Part shown: in pieces, positions 45,709 to 53,815 of the stretch
How the letters are laid out: each line of letters starts with the position of its first letter
Numbering within the stretch: position 1 is the first letter of the stretch
DNA from: Nocardia brasiliensis NBRC 14402
Lineage (GTDB): Bacteria > Actinomycetota > Actinomycetes > Mycobacteriales > Mycobacteriaceae
Assembly (NCBI RefSeq): GCF_000308475.2
Contig: NZ_BAFT02000020.1
Coordinates: 30,117-94,116 of the forward strand
Direction of reading: 5' to 3'
DNA: 64,000 nucleotides
The notes under the pieces: model-generated
The model's database searches: none
The model's input: the letters and a program-made list of their open reading frames with translations, nothing else
What the model was told of the DNA's origin: nothing
Position numbers and translations under genes: made by a program

Positions 45709-48146
45709 CGCACGACTCCGCCGTCGGTGTCGAGTACCCGCACCACCCCGGCGGTGCCGTCGACCTCGACCAGCTGTCCGTCCCGCAGCCGCTCGGTCGC
45801 GCCCGCGGCCGCCACGACGGCCGGGATGCCGTACTCGCGGGCGATGATCGCCGGATGCGAGAGCAGGCTGCCGTTGTCGGCGATCAACGCGCCGAGGCTG
45901 GGGAACACCACCGACCACTGGGCGGTGGTCTCCGGGCACACCAGCACATCACCGGCGCGAATCTTGCCGAAGTCCGCGGCTCCCAGCACTATTCGTGCGG
46001 GCCCGCGGTACTTTCCCGCGGCAGCGGCGACACCGGCCAGCGTGCCGTCGGCGGCGTCCGTGTCGCCGCGCTGCGCGCCGAACAGGCTCATCGACCAGGT
46101 CGCGATGTCCATGACATGGGACGCGGCCGCCGAGGGTGGCGTCATCCCGGGTTCGAGCACGAGCGGGCGCGGCGGTGTCCCATAGTGTTCCGGCCCGGGA
46201 TGCGTGGCCGCCCACAGGTGCCTGCCGCGGCCGTCTCGCACACTCGCGATGCGATCGCCGGTTTCGGTGAGCGAGGACAGTGCGGCGTGGTGGTCCAGGT
46301 AGAAAACGTCGTCGACCCGCTCGATCACGCTGCGCGCGACCAACCTTCGGCCCAGGTCCAGGACGGCGTAGCGGACCAGTGCCCACGCGGACACCGCGAG
46401 ATAGACCTTCTCGTCGCGCACCGGCGCCACCGCTTCGGCCGCCGCCACGGCCCGGTGGAACTGCTCGCGCTGCTCGGCCGAGGCGTCGGCGAGACCCGTG
46501 GCGGCCGCGTCCAGCGTCTTGTCGATCCGCGCGCGCAAAGCCGCCTGTTCGCGCTCGAGGTCGAACGGCGCGTCGATCTGGGCGAGTACCAGGTTCAGCA
46601 GTATCTCGGGCTGTTCGGCGAAAGTCGGCTCGGTGAGGTCGAAGCCGAGCGTGCGATGGCCGTGCGCACGGACATAGTCGGCGAAGGCCGCCGCGAACTC
46701 GCTGTCGATCTGTGGCAGCCGGACGGCAGCCTCCCGGGTACCCGCCGTGAGCGCTTCGCGCACAGCGGGTTTCGTGGCGGCCAGCCGGGCCAGGGCACCG
46801 AGCCCCACCGCCGCCGCCATATGCGCCCCGGTCAACCCGCCACGCAGGGCCAGGGTCTCGGCGGCCGACCAGCCGAGCAGCTCCCCGGCGAGCACGCCCA
46901 GCTGCCCATTGAGGCAGACACCCGCGCCGGTGAGCCGGAAGTAGACCATGTGCAATTCGGTGAACAGCTCCAGGAGCGCGGCGAAATGGGTGCGGAACGC
47001 GGCGTCGTCCAGCTCCGGCAGGGTGAACGACACCGTGCGCAGTGCGGCGATCCGCTCGGTGAACTCGCGTCGCTGCGTCGAATGCCACTGGGCGACGAGC
47101 TGTTCCGGCGCACCGGCGGCCAGATCACCCGCGATGCGTTCCAGCCGCTCGATCAACGCGGGCATGGTGTCCGGCGGCGTCGTGGTGTAGATCCAGCCGC
47201 CGATCGCGTGCACCGACAACTGGTTTCCGGTGGTGAAGGCGAACACACCGGGTGCGGCGGCGGCGAACACCGGCAAGAAGATGGACTCCTGCACGGGCGT
47301 CCACGGCGCGCTCACCCGCGCGTCGCGCACCGAGAACCCCTCGGGCACCACCACCGGGATCGGCACCGGTGCGACCGCCGCGGCCAGGGTGGTGATCGGC
47401 CGCGCCTGCACGAGCCACAGCCCGGTCTCGTCGAGAGCCCATTCGATGTCCTGGGGCGCTTCGAATTCGGCCGCCACCCGGGTGGCCAGCGCGGCGACCT
47501 CGGTGGCCTCGTCGGGAGTCAGACCGGCCGCGCCGGTGCCGGAACGCAATGCGGCCTGTCCGTCCCGCACGGCCCATTCGTCGGCGACGGCGGAGCCGTC
47601 CATCAACTGTTCGGCCAGACCGGACACCGCGCTCACCACGGCCTCGTCCGGATCGCCGGTCACCGGGTTCACGCTGAACGCCGCGCCCGCCGCGCGCGCC
47701 TCGACCATGCGCTGCACCAGCACGCCCATCCGCGGCGTCTGCTCGTCGGCGTCGGCCGCCCCGCGATACACGGCGACCCGCTGTGCGCGCGCCGAGCGCC
47801 AGCAGGTGTCCACGGCGGCCAGCACGGCATCGATCCCTTTGACGCCGAGGACCGACTCGTACTGTCCCGCAAACGATTTACCGGCGAGATCCTCTTCGAT
47901 GCCGGAGGACCGCACCGCGACGCCGACCCCGTTCGCGTCCAGCTCCGCCAGCGCGGTCGCGATCTCCGCGACGAGTTCGGGCACCGCCGCGGCGCTCTCC
48001 CCAGCGGTCGCCGCCTGCCAATCGATCGCGAAACCATCCGGCACCGGATAACCCGCGCGCCGTAACCGGGCCAGGACGGCGGCTTTCCGGCCGACGCGCT
48101 CGGTGTCGCCGAGATCCAGCTGCGCGAACGCGATGACGTGGGCCAC
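45705..48146 (-). CDS. PEP-synthase / rifampin-phosphotransferase-like enzyme
   Basis: 813 residues from a GTG at 48146, two bases after the monooxygenase stop. An N-terminal PPDK ATP-grasp domain (GRKAAVLARLRRAGYPVPDGFAID, VAVRSSGIEEDLAGKSFAGQYES, AGAAFSVNPVTGDPDEAVV, EWALDETGLWLVQARPIT), a helical middle domain and a C-terminal PEP-utilising swivel domain with the phospho-carrier His764 in GSLLSHPAIIAREYGIPAV. This is the architecture of rifampin phosphotransferase and phenylphosphate synthase, which put the beta-phosphate of ATP on a hydroxyl. In this operon it may phosphorylate a phenol or alcohol of the polyketide, either as activation for elimination or as temporary self-protection. Confidence 0.87.
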   Translation of the reverse strand: MAHVIAFAQLDLGDTERVGRKAAVLARLRRAGYPVPDGFAIDWQAATAGESAAAVPELVAEIATALAELDANGVGVAVRSSGIEEDLAGKSFAGQYESVLGVKGIDAVLAAVDTCWRSARAQRVAVYRGAADADEQTPRMGVLVQRMVEARAAGAAFSVNPVTGDPDEAVVSAVSGLAEQLMDGSAVADEWAVRDGQAALRSGTGAAGLTPDEATEVAALATRVAAEFEAPQDIEWALDETGLWLVQARPITTLAAAVAPVPIPVVVPEGFSVRDARVSAPWTPVQESIFLPVFAAAAPGVFAFTTGNQLSVHAIGGWIYTTTPPDTMPALIERLERIAGDLAAGAPEQLVAQWHSTQRREFTERIAALRTVSFTLPELDDAAFRTHFAALLELFTELHMVYFRLTGAGVCLNGQLGVLAGELLGWSAAETLALRGGLTGAHMAAAVGLGALARLAATKPAVREALTAGTREAAVRLPQIDSEFAAAFADYVRAHGHRTLGFDLTEPTFAEQPEILLNLVLAQIDAPFDLEREQAALRARIDKTLDAAATGLADASAEQREQFHRAVAAAEAVAPVRDEKVYLAVSAWALVRYAVLDLGRRLVARSVIERVDDVFYLDHHAALSSLTETGDRIASVRDGRGRHLWAATHPGPEHYGTPPRPLVLEPGMTPPSAAASHVMDIATWSMSLFGAQRGDTDAADGTLAGVAAAAGKYRGPARIVLGAADFGKIRAGDVLVCPETTAQWSVVFPSLGALIADNGSLLSHPAIIAREYGIPAVVAAAGATERLRDGQLVEVDGTAGVVRVLDTDGGVVR

Positions 48147-48148
48147 GG

Positions 48149-48469
48149 CTACTCCGCTCCCGGTGCACGATGTGCGGCGGCCACCTCGAACACCTCGAAC
48201 ACCTTGCCGCGCGAGGCATCCTGATACGGGCGCAGCGGCGAGGTGGCACCGCGATGCGACATCCCGTGCTCCCAGGTGCGGAAGGCCGCGAAGGACTCCC
48301 ACTCGCTCAGCACCGCGCCGCTGTCGCCCGCGCCGCGCAGCAGTTCGTTGCCGAGCAGCCCCGGCGTGCCCGCCAATTCGGTGCTGATCCGGTGGTAGGC
48401 GTCGGTGACCGCCGCGGCGTCGGCCTCGGTGATGCTGAGGTACACCAGCACTCGAACGTGTCCGGTCAC
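48149..48469 (-). CDS. ABM-family monooxygenase
   Basis: 106 residues, ferredoxin-like fold: VRVLVYLSITEADAAAVTDAYHRISTELAGTPGLLGNELLRGAGDSGAVLSEWESFAAFRTWEHG. The W/E-rich end and 'GLLGNELL...SEWES' pattern match cofactor-free quinone-forming monooxygenases (ActVA-Orf6, PdmH type), which oxidise anthrone-like rings with O2. One of two adjacent ABM genes; tandem ABM genes are typical of pentangular polyphenol clusters. Four-base overlap with its neighbour. Confidence 0.87.
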   Translation of the reverse strand: MTGHVRVLVYLSITEADAAAVTDAYHRISTELAGTPGLLGNELLRGAGDSGAVLSEWESFAAFRTWEHGMSHRGATSPLRPYQDASRGKVFEVFEVAAAHRAPGAE

Positions 48470-48816
48470 GGCGCGGTCCCCTGCCGGGCGGACGCGGCGC
48501 CGGTCAGAGCGTGCAGCACCGTGGCCACGGCCATGGAGCCCTTGCTACGGTACGGGTGCAACCGGGCGCGATGGTGCAGATGCTGTTCGCTGCGCTCGTA
48601 GACCCGGAACGAGGCCTCGTCCACCCAGTCGCTGACGATGTAGTACACCGCCGCCTCCTCGGTGCTGCGGGACAGCCACTGCCCCAGGTTGGCCGGTTGA
48701 TCGGTGATGATCGAGGCGCCGTCGAGCCAGGCCTGCTCGAAGGCGGCCTCCTGCCCGGGGATCACCTCCATGCGCAGCATCACCCGGAACACCGTGCCCG
48801 CGATCGTGTCGGTCAT
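48466..48816 (-). CDS. ABM-family monooxygenase
   Basis: 116 residues. TVFRVMLRMEVIPGQEAAFEQAWLDGASIITDQPANLGQWLSRSTEEAAVYYIVSDWVDEASFRVYERS is characteristic of the second ABM type in aromatic polyketide clusters (PdmI/GrhU-like), and the C-terminal HRARLHPYRSKGSMAVATVLHAL is a conserved extension. Cofactor-free oxidation of a polyphenol ring is expected. Start overlaps the ketoreductase stop by one base (TGATG), end overlaps the next ABM gene by four. Confidence 0.87.
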   Translation of the reverse strand: MTDTIAGTVFRVMLRMEVIPGQEAAFEQAWLDGASIITDQPANLGQWLSRSTEEAAVYYIVSDWVDEASFRVYERSEQHLHHRARLHPYRSKGSMAVATVLHALTGAASARQGTAP

Positions 48817-49547
48817 CAGATCCCTCCGTCGACGTGGATGGTCTCGCCCGTGACGTACGCGGCGCCGTCACCGGCGAGAAAGGCGACCACGGCCGCGATA
48901 TCGTCGGTCGTGCCGAGCCGGCGCAGGGCGGTCATCCCCTCGTAGCGCGCGGTGACCTCGGCGGGTAGTTCGACCTCGGTGGCGGTGACGCCGGGCGCCA
49001 CCACGTTCACCCGGATACCTTGCGGCCCCAGCTCTTTCGCCAGCGACCGGGTCAGTCCGATCAGCCCGGCCTTGGCCGCGGTGTAATGCGCGCGCAGCGG
49101 GATGCCGACGGTGGCGACGCGGGAGCCGATATTGATCACCGAAGCGCCGCGGTCCAGCAGTGGCAGCACCTGCTGGGTGACGTGGAAGGCGGCGGTCAGG
49201 CCGGTGTCGAGGACCCGATGCCATTCCGCCAGCGGCAGTTCCGCGAACGGCACGTGGCTGATCGCCCCCGCGTTGTTGACCACCACATCCAGTCGGCCGT
49301 AGCGCTCCCGGCAGGTCTGCGCCAGCGCGACCACCTGCTCGGGATCGGTCACGTCGGTCAGCACCAGGTGATGGTCGCCGCCGATCGCGGCGAGTTCCTT
49401 CGCCAGCACGTCGACGTGGTCGCCTGGCGTGTGATAGCAGGCGATGACCTGCGCCCCGGCCTCGGCCAGGGTCTTGGTGATCGACGCGCCGATACCGCGC
49501 ACGCCGCCGGTCACCAGCGCGGTCTTGTTCGCCAGTGCTTGCCCCAT
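48816..49547 (-). CDS. Polyketide ketoreductase (SDR)
   Basis: 243 residues, classical SDR: TGGVRGIGASITKTLAEAG cofactor motif, NNAGAIS, catalytic Ser in VINIGSR, YTAAKAG (YxxxK), and APGVTATEV. It resembles FabG-type polyketide ketoreductases such as those of pradimicin-like clusters (PdmG). Ketoreduction happens early on the nascent chain and shapes later cyclisation. Position directly between the cyclase block and the ABM genes mirrors pentangular clusters as far as I recall them. NADPH-dependence is inferred from the fold. Confidence 0.9.
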   Translation of the reverse strand: MGQALANKTALVTGGVRGIGASITKTLAEAGAQVIACYHTPGDHVDVLAKELAAIGGDHHLVLTDVTDPEQVVALAQTCRERYGRLDVVVNNAGAISHVPFAELPLAEWHRVLDTGLTAAFHVTQQVLPLLDRGASVINIGSRVATVGIPLRAHYTAAKAGLIGLTRSLAKELGPQGIRVNVVAPGVTATEVELPAEVTARYEGMTALRRLGTTDDIAAVVAFLAGDGAAYVTGETIHVDGGI

Positions 49548-49575
49548 CTCGACTCCTCTTGAACTCGGGCCGGTT

Positions 49576-50061
49576 TCACCCGGCGAGCGCGGTGGTCAGC
49601 ACCGCGACGACGAAAGCGGTCAGGGCCGACCCGGTGCGCACGACATTCCAGCGCCGCCAGCGCCTGCGCGGGTCGCGGTCGGCCCAGTCCACGGGTTGAT
49701 GCGCCGGATCCAGGCTCGCCACATAGCGATTCACCGGCAGGTTCTTCGTCACGGAGATACCGACGGTGCACAGCAGCAGTGCCGACGAGGTCGCGAAACC
49801 GAAACGGGCCGTGGCGGACTCGTCGAGCACGACCGCGTGCACCAGATATGCCAGCAACGCGGTGATGTTCAGCAGCGGCATGGCGGGATCGAAACGCGGC
49901 CACATGAATCGCACCCCGCTGACGTACTCCCGGTAGGACTGCACGCCCTGGTAGGGCGCGACACCGATCACCGTGGCCAGCATGATCCCGGTGCCCAGCC
50001 CGTTCGCGGCGAGCCCCGCCGCCAGCAGCAACGCCCCCGCCGGGCCCGTGGACGCCGACAT
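49576..50061 (-). CDS. DUF1772 membrane protein (anthrone-oxygenase-like)
   Basis: 161 residues, ATG overlapping the cyclase stop by one base. Four membrane segments (ALLLAAGLAANGLGTGIMLATV, MPLLNITALLAYLVHAVVLDE, FGFATSSALLLCTVGISV, VVRTGSALTAFVVAVLTTALA) and the family motif KNLPVNRYV with a following DWADRDPRRRWRRWN loop. The Asn/Arg motif matches NVPLNHR of the paralogue at 33364. The fungal homologue HypC oxidises anthrones, so this is a candidate ring oxygenase working beside the ABM enzymes. Confidence 0.75.
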   Translation of the reverse strand: MSASTGPAGALLLAAGLAANGLGTGIMLATVIGVAPYQGVQSYREYVSGVRFMWPRFDPAMPLLNITALLAYLVHAVVLDESATARFGFATSSALLLCTVGISVTKNLPVNRYVASLDPAHQPVDWADRDPRRRWRRWNVVRTGSALTAFVVAVLTTALAG

Positions 50062-50576
50062 CAGCCCGCGCCGCCCGCGGTATGGCGTGCCTCCAGGATC
50101 TGCTTGATCCGGCGCATCTCCCGCGGCGAGTTGACGTTGATCCGCTCGGCCATCTGCTCGTCGCTGATCGGTGCGGTCGGCTTCAGGCGGAAGCGCTGGC
50201 TCCAGCGCATTCGCACGCCCTCCGCGTCCGGCGTGTATTCCCAACGCAGGTACATGAATTCGAACGGCCCGGTCTCCACCCGCCGGGCGTGTACCACACC
50301 GCCGTCGGCGTCGAGCAGTCGTTCGGAGACCCAGCTCCAGACCGCGCCGTTCGGATCCGGGTGCATGGTCAGCCGGAAGCGCACGTAATCCGGTCGCTGT
50401 TCCAGTATTTCGACCGCCGCGTACTCGCTGAACAGTCCGGGCCACGCGGACACGTCGTTGGTGTCGGCCCAGACCCGCTCCAGCGGCGCGTTGATCACCA
50501 CCGCGTTCTCGGTGACCAGGCCGCCGGTGGCCGCGTCCGCGAAGACCGCGCCGATCTCGACGCCGTCGGTGCTCAT
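50061..50576 (-). CDS. Aromatase/cyclase (TcmN / WhiE-VI type SRPBCC)
   Basis: 171 residues, single SRPBCC domain. VTENAVVINAPLERVWADTNDVSAWPGLFSEYAAVEILEQRPDYVRFRLTMHPDPNGAVWSWVSER is typical of monodomain aromatase/cyclases, which bind the ACP-tethered chain in a helix-grip pocket and direct first-ring closure. The C-terminal helix (REMRRIKQILEARH) closes the pocket. Start overlaps the ACP stop (ATGA) and end overlaps DUF1772, so it is in the core operon. Confidence 0.92.
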   Translation of the reverse strand: MSTDGVEIGAVFADAATGGLVTENAVVINAPLERVWADTNDVSAWPGLFSEYAAVEILEQRPDYVRFRLTMHPDPNGAVWSWVSERLLDADGGVVHARRVETGPFEFMYLRWEYTPDAEGVRMRWSQRFRLKPTAPISDEQMAERINVNSPREMRRIKQILEARHTAGGAG

Positions 50577-50851
50577 TGCGGCCGCACCGGGACGAGTTCG
50601 GCGGCGAGCTGGGCGTTGACCGCCGCCACCAGGTCCGCCGGAGTGCTGGTGCCGACGACCAGGCCGTCCTCCAGCCGCACCCCGAACCGGCGCCGGATCA
50701 GCGCCTGGGTTTCGATCAGCGCCAGCGAATCCAGGCCGAGTTCCTCGAACTCGATATCCGAGATGTCACCGGTGGTGTCGAACTCCTCGTCCAACTCGCC
50801 GAACGCCTGGACCAGGATCGGTCTCAGATCGTCGATCGTGAACTCTGCCAT
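50573..50851 (-). CDS. Acyl carrier protein of the type II PKS
   Basis: 92 residues, ATG with GGAGGG upstream. The 4'-phosphopantetheine site is Ser42 in EELGLDSLALIE. Acidic helical protein with the usual helix II recognition region (LALIETQALIRRRFGV). It carries the growing poly-beta-ketone between KS-alpha/CLF and the cyclases. Unlike most neighbours it is separated from the CLF by 50 bases, which allows independent, stronger translation. No PPTase is in the window. Confidence 0.93.
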   Translation of the reverse strand: MAEFTIDDLRPILVQAFGELDEEFDTTGDISDIEFEELGLDSLALIETQALIRRRFGVRLEDGLVVGTSTPADLVAAVNAQLAAELVPVRPQ

Positions 50852-50901
50852 CGTCGTCCCTCCTGTTACCTGTGCAACGAGATATGTTGCGGCCGTGCCG
50901 T

Positions 50902-52140
50902 TCATGACGGCCCGGCCAGCACGAGCGCGGCGGCGAAGCCGCCGTGGCCGCGGGCGAGCACCACCGCGTGCCGCAGCGGACGCGACCGTGGTCCGTCCAC
51001 CACCAGGTCCAGCTCGGGGTAGGCCGAACTGATCGCGCCCGGTGTGGGTGGGATCGTCTGATGCCGCAGGGCGAGCAGCGCGGTCGCCACGTCGAGCGCC
51101 GAACCGCCCGCGTACAGCCGCCCGGTCAGGGTTTTGGGCGCGGTCACCGGCACCGCGCGCGGGCCGAACACCGCGGTGAGCACCGCCGCCTCGGCCGCGT
51201 CCAGTTCCGGTACGGCCATCGCGTCGGCGAACACCACGTCCACCTCGTCCGGCGCGCAACCGGCATCGGCCATGGCGCGCAACAGCACTCGATGCAGTCC
51301 GGTGCCGGTCGCGGGCGTCGCGTCGAAGGCGGCGGCGTAACCGGCGATCCGGCCGTAGCTTTTCGCGCCGCGCGCGCTCGCCGCAGCGGCGGGCTCCACC
51401 GTGAACATCGCGCCGCCTTCACCTGGGACGTAACCCGCGGCCGCCGCGTCGAACGGCAGATAGCCACGCTCGGGATCGGTTGCCGTACTGAGCAATCCGC
51501 TGGCGAGCTGGCACGAATAAGCGTAGGGGGACAGCGGCGCCTCGGTGCCGCCGGCGAGCATCAGCCCGGTGCCACGGCGCAGCTCCCGGCGGGCCTGACC
51601 GAGCGCGTCCAACCCGGCCGCCTGCTCGGTCACCACGACCGAACACGGTCCCTTCGCCCCGTTGCGGATCGAGACCTGTCCGGTGGTGGCTGCGTAGAAC
51701 CAGGCGATCGACTGGTACGCGCTCACCTCGGCAGGCCCGCCGGACCACAGGCTCGCGATCTCCCGCTGACCGAATTCGTTACCGCCGGAAGAACTCCCGG
51801 TGACGACGCCGACGGATTCGCCTGCCGCCGCGGTCGGTTCGATACCGGCGTCGGCGAGGGCCGCCGCCGTGGCGGCGAGCCCGAAGCCGGTCCAGCGGTC
51901 GGTCTGCACCGACAGTCGGCGCGGAATATGCTGTTTGGCAACGAATTCGGGGACCGGTGCATGCAGCACGCTGGTGTAACCGGCATCGCGATACTGTGCG
52001 CTGACCCGAATCCCGCTGGTGCCCGCCAGGCACGCCCGCCAGTGCGCGTCCGCGCCGATCCCGGTCGGCGCGATGACACCGATCCCGGTCACCACCGCGT
52101 CGGCGGTACGCGGGCGCGCAACGGCCAGTTCGACACTCAT
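50902..52140 (-). CDS. Chain length factor (KS-beta)
   Basis: 412 residues, ATG overlapping the KS-alpha stop (ATGA). Ketosynthase fold with Gln173 in SVVVTEQAAGLDALG instead of the catalytic cysteine, the signature of KS-beta subunits. Other regions: TGSSSGGNEFGQREI, GGTEAPLSPYAY, FDAAAAGYVPGEGGAMFTVE, PKTLTGRLYAGGSALDVATALLAL. It forms the heterodimer with KS-alpha and sets chain length through the cavity at the subunit interface. Chain length cannot be read safely by eye. Confidence 0.95.
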   Translation of the reverse strand: MSVELAVARPRTADAVVTGIGVIAPTGIGADAHWRACLAGTSGIRVSAQYRDAGYTSVLHAPVPEFVAKQHIPRRLSVQTDRWTGFGLAATAAALADAGIEPTAAAGESVGVVTGSSSGGNEFGQREIASLWSGGPAEVSAYQSIAWFYAATTGQVSIRNGAKGPCSVVVTEQAAGLDALGQARRELRRGTGLMLAGGTEAPLSPYAYSCQLASGLLSTATDPERGYLPFDAAAAGYVPGEGGAMFTVEPAAAASARGAKSYGRIAGYAAAFDATPATGTGLHRVLLRAMADAGCAPDEVDVVFADAMAVPELDAAEAAVLTAVFGPRAVPVTAPKTLTGRLYAGGSALDVATALLALRHQTIPPTPGAISSAYPELDLVVDGPRSRPLRHAVVLARGHGGFAAALVLAGPS

Positions 52141-53402
52141 GCCAGCGCCCCCACAGCCGAGAGCACCATCGCGGACTGGAAGCCGCCGAAACCGCTGCCG
52201 ACGGTGAGCACCGAGCGCAGCCGGACGTCGCGGGCGGTGCGCGGCACATAGTCCAGGTCGCAGAACGGGTCCGGCTCGGCCAGATTCGCCGTCGGCGGCA
52301 CCACCTGATGCCGCAAAGCCAAAGCGCAGGCGGCGATCTCGATCGAGCCGATGGCGCCGAGCGAATGCCCCACCATCGATTTGATCGAGCTGACCGGTAC
52401 CCGGTACGCGTGCGGCCCGAGCGCCCGCTTGAGCGCCATGGTCTCGTGCCGGTCGTTCTGCTGGGTGCCCGAGCCGTGCGCGCTCACGTAGTCGACGGCG
52501 GTCGGGTCCAGCCGGGCGTCGTCGAGCGCCGCGCGGATCGCACCGGCCAGCTCCAACCCGTCCGGCCGCAACCCGGTCATATGAAAGGCGTTGGCCCGCC
52601 GCGCTTCTCCGGGCAACGCACAGTAGATGCCGGCACCGCGGCGCCGGGCCCGCCCGGCGGTCTCCAGCACGAACATCGCCGCGCCCTCGGCCAGCACGAA
52701 GCCGCTGCGGCGCCGATCGAACGGCCGCGAGGCGCTCGCAGGATCGGCGTCGTCGGCGGTGGTGGCCAGGATGGCGTCGAACGACGCGGACGAGATCGGC
52801 GAGATCGGGGCCTCGGTCGCGCCGACCACCGCGACCTCCGCCGAACCCTCCCTGATCAGTTCCGCGGCGTGGGCGACCGCGTCGATGCCCGCGGTGCAGC
52901 CGGTCGAGATCAGCGCGCTCGGTCCGCCCGCGCCGACCGCGCGGGCCACCTCGGCGACGGTCGCCGATGGCACGAGATAGGAGTAGCCGTGCGGGGACAG
53001 CGTCCGGGGATCGACCACCCAGCTCGCGCCGGACCCGCTGATCCCGACGAACTCGCGTTCCAGGCTGGTGGTCGCGCCCACCGCACTGCCGATCACCACG
53101 GCGGTCTCCGCGGCGCATTCGGCGAGTTCCAGTCCACTGTCCGCGACCGCCTCCGCGGCGCTGACCAGCGCGAACTGGGTCATCCGGTCCAGTTGCGCGG
53201 CGCGGCGCGGGTCCAGGCCGTGCGCCGCGGGATCGAAATCGACCTCGGCCGCGATCCGCGAACGGAAGCCCGAGGCGTCGAACAGGGTGATCGGCCGGGT
53301 CGCGGTGCGCCCGTCGACCAGGAGTTGCCAGAAGTCCTTGCTGCCGATTCCGCCGGGGGCCACCACCCCGAGTCCGGTGATCACCGGCGTGCGCTCGTCC
53401 AT
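52137..53402 (-). CDS. Ketosynthase alpha (type II PKS)
   Basis: 421 residues. Catalytic Cys169 in ISTGCTAGIDA, His309 in SAHGSGTQQNDRHE, Lys341 and His346 in SIKSMVGHSLGAIGS. N-terminus VITGLGVVAPGGIGSKDFW and the GGATEAPISP-like region (VVGATEAPISPISS) are typical of aromatic PKS ketosynthases. It performs the iterative Claisen condensations of malonyl-ACP. Two bases separate it from the cupin gene and four overlap the CLF. This is the diagnostic gene of the cluster. Confidence 0.96.
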   Translation of the reverse strand: MDERTPVITGLGVVAPGGIGSKDFWQLLVDGRTATRPITLFDASGFRSRIAAEVDFDPAAHGLDPRRAAQLDRMTQFALVSAAEAVADSGLELAECAAETAVVIGSAVGATTSLEREFVGISGSGASWVVDPRTLSPHGYSYLVPSATVAEVARAVGAGGPSALISTGCTAGIDAVAHAAELIREGSAEVAVVGATEAPISPISSASFDAILATTADDADPASASRPFDRRRSGFVLAEGAAMFVLETAGRARRRGAGIYCALPGEARRANAFHMTGLRPDGLELAGAIRAALDDARLDPTAVDYVSAHGSGTQQNDRHETMALKRALGPHAYRVPVSSIKSMVGHSLGAIGSIEIAACALALRHQVVPPTANLAEPDPFCDLDYVPRTARDVRLRSVLTVGSGFGGFQSAMVLSAVGALA

Positions 53403-53404
53403 GA

Positions 53405-53815
53405 CTAGCCGGACACTTTCGGCTGCGCGGCGTCCGGATCGGGCAGCGGCTCGGTATCGACATGGCCGAGTGCGGGTTCCGGGGCCAGCGGTGCCAACTG
53501 GAACACGGCCTCGGCCGGCGCCGAGCCGTCGTTCTGCACCCGATGCCGGACGCCGATCGGGACGAAAACCGCACTGCCCTGGGCCACCTCGACCGGCGCG
53601 CCGTCCAGCAGCACGGTCAGCGAGCCCGCGACGACATAGAGGAACTCTTCCGAATACGGGTGATAGTGCTCGCTGACGAACTCCCCCGGCGCGAGCCGCA
53701 ATACGCCCAGGAAACCGGCGGTCGACTCGACCGTGCGCGGGCTGAGCAGCACCCGCAGGTCGCCCCCGCGCCGGGCATTCGGCGCGATATCGGCCGCCGC
53801 CACCACCCGCGTCAC
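53405..53815 (-). CDS. Cupin-fold polyketide cyclase/monooxygenase-associated protein (TcmJ-like)
   Basis: 136 residues, GTG start overlapping the cyclase stop (GTGA). Single cupin: TAGFLGVLRLAPGEFVSEHYHPYSEEFLYVVAGSLTVLLDG carries the HxHx3-4ExxYV metal motif; AVFVPIGVRHRVQND the second His. TcmJ and PdmL/RemF-type proteins of this kind assist folding of late rings in tetracenomycin and pentangular polyphenols. Its pairing with the TcmI-like cyclase matches those clusters. Confidence 0.88.
   Translation of the reverse strand: MTRVVAAADIAPNARRGGDLRVLLSPRTVESTAGFLGVLRLAPGEFVSEHYHPYSEEFLYVVAGSLTVLLDGAPVEVAQGSAVFVPIGVRHRVQNDGSAPAEAVFQLAPLAPEPALGHVDTEPLPDPDAAQPKVSG

Noticed and set aside
43444..48065. 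Two very long plus-strand open frames (43444-46185 and 45651-48065)
   Set aside because: Antisense to the monooxygenase, amidohydrolase and PEP-synthase-like genes, which have complete catalytic motifs on the minus strand.
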